Below are positions 6,549-13,047 of a stretch of 20,157 nt of DNA, in pieces. The position numbers and the translations under genes are program-made. The notes below the pieces were generated by a model. It had not been told where the DNA came from and did not search any database. It saw only the letters and a list, made by a program, of their open reading frames with translations. The stretch is from assembly GCA_947039985.1 (NCBI GenBank), contig CAMRAP010000006.1:1-20157 (forward strand). Direction: 5' to 3'. The DNA comes from an uncultured Odoribacter sp. (GTDB taxonomy: Bacteria; Bacteroidota; Bacteroidia; Bacteroidales; Marinifilaceae). Position 1 is the first letter of the stretch; each line of letters starts with the position of its first letter.

Positions 6549-8483
6549 CTAATTGATTGTAAAACTAAGGCGTCCAAAAAACATACGGAAAGGCATCGGA
6601 TAATACTGTGTACTTTCGTAGTAAGTGTCAAAGAGATTCTCCACTTTAAGGGATAAACTGCTTTTAACGGTATTACTCAGCTTAAAATCGTAGCCTATCT
6701 CAATGTGATGTATCGTATATGCGTTGGTTTCGTATGATTCGTCAGCCGAAGTATAGCGAACATCGGTAAATGAGGCATTATAGTTTCCCCATATTTTATC
6801 CATTACCCACAATTTATATCCAGCATTCCACCTGTTGCGAGGAATGTAGGGGAGTTGTTTTCCTTTCGTGTTATCGCCTCTGCTACTATTGTCAACAGAA
6901 TAGGCATATCCATAGTTTCCTGTAATGATATGGCGTGTGTTATTTGTACTAAAGCGGATAGTGGCATTTGCCTCCATCCCTTGAGAGATGACGTTGCTGA
7001 AATTAACAGGTTCCCAGATATAGCCATTCCCCTTGGGAATCCACATGATCCAATCTTTAATGTCCATGTGGTAATAAGTCGCTTCAAGTAGCAGGTAGAT
7101 ACCCCAAAATTGAGGTTCACTCATGGCGGTTATATCCCAAGAATATCCCCGTTCTGCCTGCAAATCTGGATTTCCTCCAGGTGCCCAATACAAATCGTTG
7201 AGGGTGGGGTTGCGGTGGTTGTAGCTATTGGATGCTTTTAGCGTCAAATACTCATCAATGGCTCTGTATCTACCTGATATATTGTAGATAATCGATGGGT
7301 CGTCACCTATTGTTTCCAATGTTGTTTGTCCCTCAAAATCCAATCGATTGGATACTTTATACTGTGCTGTAAATTGAGAAGAGAAGGTGTTGCGCGACTG
7401 TTTGCCATCTTCTACACTATTCGATTTGATGTAGTCGTAGCGATAATTAAAGTTGGCCGCTAAGTTTAGCCGATTTATTCCGGTATAACTATAATTGGCT
7501 TGTGTCACCCATGAACGATTTAGGTTGTGATTTTCCGTTTTATCCATCTCACCAAATTGCCGTTGATAGTCGAGTGTACCATCTAAATAGGCTCCAGTGA
7601 TTTTCCAATGATGCGCATTCCGCATAGATTCATAGCTTGCCATGGTGCGAATATTTGAGCTTTGACTCTGTTCCGAGGCTGTTGCATTCACGATAATGGA
7701 TTGTGGTAGTGAACGATCATCGTATTGCCACCAGCCAATTAATGATAATTTATCGCCCTTCGTTGATTCATAATAAAACTCTTGCATCAATCCAGCCTGT
7801 TTATAGTCTGCATCTTTGCGCCTTTCCATAAAAGGATCTTTGCTATACACTTTATTCAGATAGCGATAATCGTTGTCTGATTGCTGATAATAGGCACGTG
7901 TAGATGAGGTGAATCCCCCTTTAGATATTCGTAGATTCAGCGCCTCGGTGAAGGTGTTATTTGAAGCATATTCACTAATAATAGATACGTAAGGCTTTGT
8001 GACAGATAAATGATCTGTCGTAAAATTAACGGTTCCACCTAAAGAACCACTTCCCCCTTTTTGGGCACTTCCTCCATGATAGAGGGCAATGTCATCCACG
8101 AAATAGATAGGCACTTGCGAAAAATCGAAACTTCCCAATTGGGGAGGGTTGATGGATATACCATTCCACAACACTTGAGTGTGTGAAGCGGCTGTTCCCC
8201 GAAAAGAAGCGGTTGCCATGGCTCCTTGTCCCATACTTTTGATCTGTATGGGAGTGGTTTCAAGCAACAGTTCAGATAAACTGCGTGTAGCGTTCCGTTT
8301 TAACTCTGCTTTTGAGATGCGAGTTGTTTTTGAGCCAATACCCGCTTGTGATTCTTGCTTTTGACCTGCAACAGTGGCTTCCTCTAACTGGATGATCTCC
8401 TCCTCCTTTTGGCTTTGTGCTGAAACGACACAAGTAGCTAAAAGGAGAAAGAATAGGATTGATGTAAGTGCTTTATAAGGCAT
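6549..8483 (-). CDS. btuB: TonB-dependent outer-membrane receptor, probable cobalamin receptor BtuB
   Basis: The 644-residue protein has a signal peptide (about residues 1-22, ending VVSAQS), a TonB-box-like segment near 31-38 (IQLEEATV), and a plug domain with SFRGTAASHTQVLWNGISIN (93-112) and GGSGSLGGTVNF (143-154). The rest is a long beta-barrel rich in alternating aromatic residues, ending RMFFGRLSFTIN. There is no N-terminal carboxypeptidase-like domain, so it is a BtuB-type rather than a SusC-type receptor. The cobalamin assignment rests on context: a cobalamin riboswitch starts the operon and two BtuG-like surface propellers lie just upstream, the nearer only 5 nt away. It would pass corrinoids to the periplasm using TonB-ExbBD energy. 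No btuFCD transporter is visible in this window. Other corrinoids remain possible ligands. Confidence 0.87.
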   Translation of the reverse strand: MPYKALTSILFFLLLATCVVSAQSQKEEEIIQLEEATVAGQKQESQAGIGSKTTRISKAELKRNATRSLSELLLETTPIQIKSMGQGAMATASFRGTAASHTQVLWNGISINPPQLGSFDFSQVPIYFVDDIALYHGGSAQKGGSGSLGGTVNFTTDHLSVTKPYVSIISEYASNNTFTEALNLRISKGGFTSSTRAYYQQSDNDYRYLNKVYSKDPFMERRKDADYKQAGLMQEFYYESTKGDKLSLIGWWQYDDRSLPQSIIVNATASEQSQSSNIRTMASYESMRNAHHWKITGAYLDGTLDYQRQFGEMDKTENHNLNRSWVTQANYSYTGINRLNLAANFNYRYDYIKSNSVEDGKQSRNTFSSQFTAQYKVSNRLDFEGQTTLETIGDDPSIIYNISGRYRAIDEYLTLKASNSYNHRNPTLNDLYWAPGGNPDLQAERGYSWDITAMSEPQFWGIYLLLEATYYHMDIKDWIMWIPKGNGYIWEPVNFSNVISQGMEANATIRFSTNNTRHIITGNYGYAYSVDNSSRGDNTKGKQLPYIPRNRWNAGYKLWVMDKIWGNYNASFTDVRYTSADESYETNAYTIHHIEIGYDFKLSNTVKSSLSLKVENLFDTYYESTQYYPMPFRMFFGRLSFTIN

Positions 8484-8488
8484 TTTTT

Positions 8489-9592
8489 TTATTCAAAATG
8501 GATAAAGTGTGGGAAAATACCAGCCTTAAATTGACTAATCTCTTCGCCACTCTCTGGACTATATTCATAAATGCGTGCACGAGAAATAGATCCATACAAC
8601 ACCTCACAAAAGAACACTGTATTTTCTTTTGAAACACTCATATTGTAGACTGTACGTCTATCATCTCTAGTGGGATTGATTATCGGTTTTGATGGTTTTT
8701 CAGGATTATCAACATCAATGGTGTATACTTTACGTGCCGCATTGACATAGAGTGTTCCTTTGTTGGGGGAAATGTCGATACAGGACACCCAATCATTTAG
8801 CCCAATGTGTGAAAGATTGATTTCATCTATAGTACGTTCAGTTTTCGGATCGATGGAATAAAGTGTGCTAGGAGTTAATGCCCACAATATCCCATTTTTA
8901 TCCTCCACAATTTTGGAGAAATCAATGGTTCGGAGTATTCCTCCAGAGCTGTTTTTTACAGATCTCATTCCAGATTTTGTAAGTGTAGCAAGGTCAAAGA
9001 CAAGTAATTGATCTCCACCCACCCATAATTTGTCATTTTTTATACACATCTGAAATGAACGATGACCAAGATGAATAGATCGGCGGACAATAGGGCGTTC
9101 CTTTCCATGATTGATATCTACAATCATTAATTGTCCTCTCATACTTTGATCTGTCAGTGCAATAGAGTCTCCACCAAGGTGCTGTATATACATTGGAATA
9201 ACATCCTCATCAATCGACATAGTTTCAATGGATTCATATGTTTTAGGATCAAACACCTCAATTTTTTTAGAGTTGTTTAGAGGTACATAGTAACGATTTT
9301 CAATCTTCGTTAGCGACTGTGCAACATCTCCCATTGGGCGATCATTCACTTTGCGAAACCGATCATGAATCACTTCTCCTTGGGTGGATAGACTGGTTAA
9401 GGATGCTGTTCCATAGCCAAAATGCCCTTCATTTACGATGATCGCACGCAGCCTATCACTTACATCACTTGTGTCTGACGGTAGAACATCTCCATCAGGC
9501 ACTGCGCTATCTGTATCCTCATTCGCATAGTCTGAACAAGAGATTAGGAGTGCCATAAAGAGCACTCCTAAATATTGTATTTTACTTTTCAT
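8489..9592 (-). CDS. BtuG-like surface beta-propeller lipoprotein (intact copy)
   Basis: This 367-residue protein starts with a lipoprotein signal peptide: MKSKIQYLGVLFMALLISC, with lipobox LISC and acylated Cys19. SDYANEDTD follows, acidic as expected for lipoprotein export to the Bacteroidota surface. The remainder is a YncE/DUF5074-type beta-propeller: NEGHFGYGTASL, repeated blade motifs such as KKIEVFDPKTYESI, NGILWALTPSTLYSIDPKT and KVYTIDVDNPEKP, and the end GIFPHFIHFE. BtuG proteins of Bacteroides bind cobalamin very tightly at the surface and hand it to BtuB, which matches the btuB gene 5 nt downstream and the riboswitch upstream. An alternative ATG at 9604 adds MLRN; I prefer 9592 because it gives the cleaner signal peptide. 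The start overlaps the stop of the upstream copy by 11 nt, so translation is probably coupled. Confidence 0.83.
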   Translation of the reverse strand: MKSKIQYLGVLFMALLISCSDYANEDTDSAVPDGDVLPSDTSDVSDRLRAIIVNEGHFGYGTASLTSLSTQGEVIHDRFRKVNDRPMGDVAQSLTKIENRYYVPLNNSKKIEVFDPKTYESIETMSIDEDVIPMYIQHLGGDSIALTDQSMRGQLMIVDINHGKERPIVRRSIHLGHRSFQMCIKNDKLWVGGDQLLVFDLATLTKSGMRSVKNSSGGILRTIDFSKIVEDKNGILWALTPSTLYSIDPKTERTIDEINLSHIGLNDWVSCIDISPNKGTLYVNAARKVYTIDVDNPEKPSKPIINPTRDDRRTVYNMSVSKENTVFFCEVLYGSISRARIYEYSPESGEEISQFKAGIFPHFIHFE

Positions 9593-10787
9593 ATTTCGCA
9601 ACATATATAGAGATTGCAGAAGTTTTAGGTAATTCGTACTCCTTTATAATTTTCCAATCACCAGTTGTTGATGTTTTAAACTCAAGCACTTTGCTTCCTT
9701 TGAATTGCGTTGATTGAATTTGATCGATAACAAGAAGGGTGCCCTCTTTTGTCATTTTTAAATCAATTAAATTGACATTCGTTTTTTCCATGTATTCATA
9801 ATCAGGTTCATCTAGTTCACCTGGGGCATCAACATTCATGGAGTAAAAAGCCTTATGACTTCTAATGTATAGTGTCGACCCTGTATTGTCTAATGTGTAT
9901 GAAAGGTCTTTCATCGTGGACATCGTTACAGGCAATGGGATTTCTTGTATAATTGTCTCCGTTTCAGGATCAATACAGAAACAAATTAGATTGTAATCAT
10001 TGTTAGCAACAAACCAGACTTTCCCATTTTTATCAACTATAAAATCAGAATTTGAATTAAATAAATTCATTTTTTCACTAATGATACGCATGTTATTATT
10101 AGACATATTGTCGATATCGAAAATAGCCAGTTTTGAATCTTTTACAGGATAAGTGGAGAGCTGAGTCCCACCAACTAGAAGTTTATTTCCAATTCTTAGT
10201 GCTCGTGAAAGGGAAAAACCAGTATTAAAAGAACGTTGGACGAATTCGTCTGTTTTTAAATTACAGACCGTAAAATTCATTTTTTTATTATCCTCCTCTT
10301 GACCAATAACAACAGCAGAATCACCTCCAAGATATTCTAAGTCTTAAGCCATGAGATCATTGAATCCTACTTTACGTAATCTTTTAAAGCTATTGGGATC
10401 TACTATTTCAACATTACTATTGTTCCAGCTTTGAACGATATATAGTTTGTCTTCGATTTGTGTTGTACGAAGAGGTTTATTCCCAATGTGTTCACCGTTT
10501 GCTTCCTTAAAATAATCCAATATAATGGTGTCTTGTTTGAAATAAGAGACGGAAGGTACTTCACCATTCCTGCCTGAACCATTCAAAGTAAGAAACTTGA
10601 AATCAACGGGATAAATAGGATCAATCGGTGGTGGTATAATGGTGTCGACCGGTGGTGGTACAATAGTATCAACTGGTGGATTAGGGTTTACAACCGGTGG
10701 TTCTGGTTTAGGATCTTCATCGCTACAGGCAGCGAATATTGTCATTATACTTGCCAACAAAAGGGCATTGATTTTGTTTTTCAACAT
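9582..10787 (-). pseudogene. BtuG-like surface beta-propeller lipoprotein interrupted by an in-frame TAA
   Basis: Two adjacent frames, 10344-10787 (147 residues) and 9582-10280 (232 residues), lie in the same reading frame and are parted only by the TAA at 10346-10344 plus 21 sense codons (DLEYLGGDSAVVIGQEEDNK, then K). Read through, they form a 401-residue paralogue of the intact lipoprotein at 8489-9592. MYIQHLGGDS there aligns with MA*DLEYLGGDS here, so the stop falls beside a Tyr codon and could come from one base change (TAC or TAT to TAA). The first part has a signal peptide with lipobox FAAC (Cys21), the acidic SDED and a proline-rich linker. The second part alone has no signal peptide and would not be exported. 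It is either a fresh nonsense mutation, a recoded stop or a base-call error. It is first in the riboswitch-controlled operon. Confidence 0.82.
10608..10679 (-). repeat. Three 24-bp tandem repeats encoding a Pro-rich linker
   Basis: Three 24-bp units encode PPVDTIVP, PPVDTIIP and PPIDPIYP (residues 37-60 of the interrupted lipoprotein). They form a spacer between the lipid anchor and the propeller. The first two units are near-identical in DNA and the third has diverged. Repeat-number changes here would keep the frame and alter tether length. Confidence 0.8.
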
Positions 10788-10859
10788 AAGATTAAGTATT
10801 AATTATTAAACAATAAATCAATACTTCAAGGATAAACTGGAAAGGGGAAGTTGATGAGA

Positions 10860-11071
10860 TGATACGCTAATCATAAACAGCCTCTCGCCATGCTTTACAC
10901 CGAAGCATTAAACGTGAAATGTTTATGGTAGGTCTTCTGGCTACCTCAACTATACGCCTTCCCATTGTTTAAACAACAGTGACTTAAATGTATAGCTTTT
11001 GAACGAGGACTACAGCTACGGGTATAGCTCCGAAATTTCATCGGATTCCCTTGAATGATACAAACGTATCA
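10860..11071 (-). promoter_or_regulatory. Cobalamin (adenosylcobalamin-class) riboswitch
   Basis: On the minus strand the conserved blocks appear in canonical order: AAGGGAATCC (from 11052), ACCCGTAGCTGTAGTC (11023-11008), AGTCACTG (about 10984-10977), GGGAAGGCG (10963-10955) and the B12 box GTAGCCAGAAGACCTACC (10944-10927). A 7-bp P1 helix can close the domain, TGATACG (11071-11065) with CGTATCA (10866-10860). A hairpin at 10890-10908 has loop CGGTGTA, which can pair with TACCCG of the second block (one bulge), as expected for the regulatory kissing loop. It lies about 72 nt upstream of the first lipoprotein ATG. In this class ligand binding turns expression off, so the two lipoproteins and btuB should be repressed when cobalamin is abundant. 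Confidence 0.92.
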
Positions 11072-11086
11072 AACCAAAAACGTTTA

Positions 11087-11094
11087 CAAATGTA
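11087..11094 (-). promoter_or_regulatory. Candidate -7 element for the riboswitch/btuG-btuB operon
   Basis: TACATTTG on the minus strand (11094-11087) fits TAnnTTTG and would start RNA near 11080, just ahead of the P1 helix. No clear TTTG is present at -33. A second candidate, TACGTTTG at 11068-11061 with TTTG at 11090-11087, has better spacing but would start inside the P1 helix, so I prefer the first. Confidence 0.38.
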
Positions 11095-11262
11095 ATTGAA
11101 AAGATTCGATTTCAGCTGAAAGGAGGCATATTTTTTCTATTATTTTACTAAAACTGCTAGAGAGCTTATATTGACATCACTCAAAGTTGTTATTTTGTTA
11201 TTATTTAATAGAACTTTTAAAACAGATTGCGATAAGATACCGTACAAGAGAATATACAAACC

Positions 11263-11409
11263 TCAAACTACCAAGTGATAGGTGATAAATATTTGAAGAT
11301 GTTTTACCTGAAAAAGAGTAGCGGGATACGATGAGAAGAAATAGTAAAGGTAAAGTGGGTAGTTTGATTTTAGTTGTCGACTGGTCCTTTAGGGGATCGG
11401 TTGATTTTT
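11263..11409 (+). ncRNA. Candidate structured small RNA, unidentified
   Basis: The spacer between the riboswitch and the response regulator holds no plausible ORF. It does contain a perfect 10-bp inverted repeat, TCAAACTACC at 11263-11272 with GGTAGTTTGA at 11358-11367, enclosing about 85 nt that can fold further (AGGTGATAAA with TGTTTTACCT). An intrinsic terminator follows immediately at 11377-11409. No plus-strand gene lies upstream that the terminator could serve, which suggests an independent short transcript. A possible promoter is TTG at about 11171 with TATTTTG near 11191, so the 5' end may be upstream of 11263. A 6S-like RNA or a strand-specific regulator is possible, but I recognise no family. 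Confidence 0.4.
11377..11409 (+). terminator. Intrinsic terminator with no upstream plus-strand gene
   Basis: An 11-bp stem (11377-11387 with 11394-11404, including G-T pairs that form only on the plus strand) with a 6-nt loop TTTAGG is followed by TTTTT at 11405-11409. The G-T pairs would be C-A mismatches on the minus strand, so it acts in the plus direction. Confidence 0.6.
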
Positions 11410-11450
11410 ATTATGTATATTTCGTAAAACTTTAATTGTTCTTTAATTCA

Positions 11451-11476
11451 TTGTTCGTCTCATTTTGCTAATTTTG
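11451..11476 (+). promoter_or_regulatory. Promoter for the response regulator
   Basis: TAATTTTG at 11469-11476 is an exact TAnnTTTG -7 element, with TTG at 11451-11453 as a short-spaced -33 element. The predicted start is near 11483, giving a leader of about 40 nt. It lies after the terminator at 11377-11409, so the regulator is probably transcribed separately from the candidate RNA. Confidence 0.5.
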
Positions 11477-11524
11477 CAAAACAAATAATAAGGTAAGGTT
11501 TAAAATACACATATACCAAAAGAA

Positions 11525-12250
11525 ATGAGCAAGACTAAAGAAGAGATGTGCAAAATAAAAATATTATACATTGAGGATGACTTTGATTTTGCTCAATTAA
11601 TTAAAGCTCAGCTTGAAAAAGAAGGTTTTGAGATAGAAATTGCTGCTAATGAAATAGTATTCAAGTCTCTTTTTCGTGATTTTTGTCCTGATATTGTGAT
11701 GGTTGATTTGGATCTACGTGATAGCGTGCAAGGGATTGAAATAATTCGTTATATCAACAAAGAATCTCCTTTGTTTCCAGTCATTGTGTACAGTGCACTG
11801 ATTGAACCATCAGTTGTTATGGAGACTATGAAATGTGGCGTTTACCATCATGTAGGTAAAGATAAAAGTATACCTGAACTGGTGGTTATGTTGAAAAATG
11901 CCGTTAAGCAAGCTTATCGTTGTGATGAAAATTTCCACATGGAGTATAAGCTTTCAGAAATTACATCTTACAACATTCGAAACTGTATTTTAACTATCAA
12001 TGGTAAAGAGATTCAATTGAAACGAATAGAATCTAGAATCTTGCGACAACTATGCTTGCATATCAATGATTTTGTATCACCTGAAGAGTTGTCGATGGCA
12101 ACATGGGGTATCAAAAAAACACACGCAGAACTTCACCGATATATCAGTGAATTGCGTAAAATAATTGAACCCAATGATTCATCTATTAAGCTGATGAATA
12201 AAAGAGGTGCATTCTATCTATTGGAATGCAAAGAGTGGAAACAATATTGA
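11525..12250 (+). CDS. Orphan response regulator, receiver plus OmpR-type winged helix
   Basis: The 241-residue protein has a receiver domain (about 10-125) with acidic pocket residues in LYIEDDF (Glu17, Asp18, Asp19), the phospho-acceptor Asp61 in IVMVDLDL, the switch residue Ser90 in VIVYSA and Lys112 in HVGKDK. A linker leads to a winged-helix DNA-binding domain (about 140-237) of OmpR/PhoB type, with LHRYISELRKIIEP as the probable recognition region and NKRGAFYLLE as the wing. It is a cytoplasmic transcription factor. No histidine kinase is adjacent, so the partner and target genes are unknown. The LDLRDSVQG segment replaces the more usual P-x-x-D-G loop after the acceptor Asp. It converges on the ECF sigma gene, with 38 nt between their stops and no clear terminator there. 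Confidence 0.88.
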   Translation: MSKTKEEMCKIKILYIEDDFDFAQLIKAQLEKEGFEIEIAANEIVFKSLFRDFCPDIVMVDLDLRDSVQGIEIIRYINKESPLFPVIVYSALIEPSVVMETMKCGVYHHVGKDKSIPELVVMLKNAVKQAYRCDENFHMEYKLSEITSYNIRNCILTINGKEIQLKRIESRILRQLCLHINDFVSPEELSMATWGIKKTHAELHRYISELRKIIEPNDSSIKLMNKRGAFYLLECKEWKQY

Positions 12251-12288
12251 ATACACCCAGATCTCTCTTCTAGTCAGTAACTGTAAAA

Positions 12289-12891
12289 TCAAATAGATTC
12301 TGAATGTTGCAAAATGTTTGAAAGTAATTCGCGCGCGCGGAACAATTGAGCTTTAACGGTTCCTAGAGGGAGCGATAAGGATTCTGCAATTTCTTCATAA
12401 GACAATTCTTCAAAATAGCGCAATTCAATCAGTTGTCTGTATCTATCTTTCAAGAGTACCACTTTCTCGCGTATAAAAAAAGCCCGCTGTTGTCGAATGG
12501 CTTCCTCGACAGGGGTGCGTACATCGGCAGCAATGCTATTGATGTAGCTATAATCATCTGGATTAGCATGTTCTATATCCAATGAAACTGTTATCGCTTT
12601 CTTCTTCCGAATATGATCAATGGTGTTATTTGATGCAATTTTAAATAACCAAGTACTAAAAGCAAATTGAGGAGAATAATATTTCAAATTATGAAAAGCC
12701 TTTTCAAATGCCTCAAGCATTAAATCTTCGGCATCTGTTTGGTTTTTTGCAATTTTCAAGACCATGAAGAATACGGAATCTTTATACTTTTTAAAAAGCT
12801 CTTCATATGCTTTTCTGTCTCCATCTATTGCTCTACAAACGATCTTGTAGTCAACTAAGGCTTTTTCTGATAACTTGCTGCTTATTTCCAT
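12289..12891 (-). CDS. ECF-type RNA polymerase sigma factor
   Basis: The 200-residue protein has sigma region 2 (about 25-97: FKKYKDSVFFMVLKIAKNQ, DAEDLMLEAFEKAF, and the -10-binding FSTWLFKIASNNTIDHIR), a ~40-residue linker without region 3, and region 4 (about 147-195: YRQLIELRYFEELSYEEIAE and LPLGTVKAQLFRARELL). That two-region layout defines the extracytoplasmic-function (group 4) class. No anti-sigma factor or FecR-like gene is adjacent and no SusCD locus follows, unlike many Bacteroidota ECF factors, so how it is controlled is unknown. Its leader shows an ordinary TAnnTTTG promoter rather than an ECF-type site. The family is certain; the regulon cannot be read. Confidence 0.93.
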   Translation of the reverse strand: MEISSKLSEKALVDYKIVCRAIDGDRKAYEELFKKYKDSVFFMVLKIAKNQTDAEDLMLEAFEKAFHNLKYYSPQFAFSTWLFKIASNNTIDHIRKKKAITVSLDIEHANPDDYSYINSIAADVRTPVEEAIRQQRAFFIREKVVLLKDRYRQLIELRYFEELSYEEIAESLSLPLGTVKAQLFRARELLSNILQHSESI

Positions 12892-12924
12892 CGTTTTTTT
12901 ATATATCTGTTTAAATTAGCCGAA

Positions 12925-12957
12925 CAAAAGTATTTCCTTTTTCCAAAAGAAAACAAA
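12925..12957 (-). promoter_or_regulatory. Promoter for the ECF sigma gene
   Basis: On the minus strand, TTTG at 12957-12954 and TACTTTTG at 12932-12925 are spaced 21 nt apart and match the Bacteroidota primary-sigma consensus. The predicted start near 12918 gives a leader of about 27 nt. Confidence 0.5.
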
Positions 12958-12991
12958 AGAAGTCTATCAATTAGCCTAGCAAACTTTTCAT

Positions 12992-13022
12992 AAAAAAAAG
13001 AGGCTGCTATAGACAACCTCTT
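12992..13022 (-). terminator. Strong intrinsic terminator of the POT symporter gene
   Basis: On the minus strand a 9-bp stem AAGAGGTTG/CAGCCTCTT (one G-T pair) with the 7-nt loop TCTATAG is followed by a run of T ending at 12992. It begins 25 nt after the symporter stop and precedes the sigma-gene promoter, separating the two units. Confidence 0.85.
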
Positions 13023-13047
13023 CTTATACGTATTTAATGAAAAAATG

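Noticed and set aside
6803..7120. Minus-strand frames inside btuB (also 8039-8263)
   Set aside because: They are alternative frames within a continuous 644-residue receptor that has conserved plug and barrel features.
9582..10280. Independent gene starting at the ATG at 10280
   Set aside because: It lacks a signal peptide, starts mid-propeller, and is in frame with the upstream half across one stop codon; it is the second half of an interrupted gene.
10788..11524. tRNA, CRISPR or mobile-element remnants in the longest gene-free spacer
   Set aside because: No TTCGA-type T-loop with a cloverleaf, no spaced direct repeats and no terminal inverted repeats were seen; the spacer is explained by the riboswitch, promoters and the candidate RNA.
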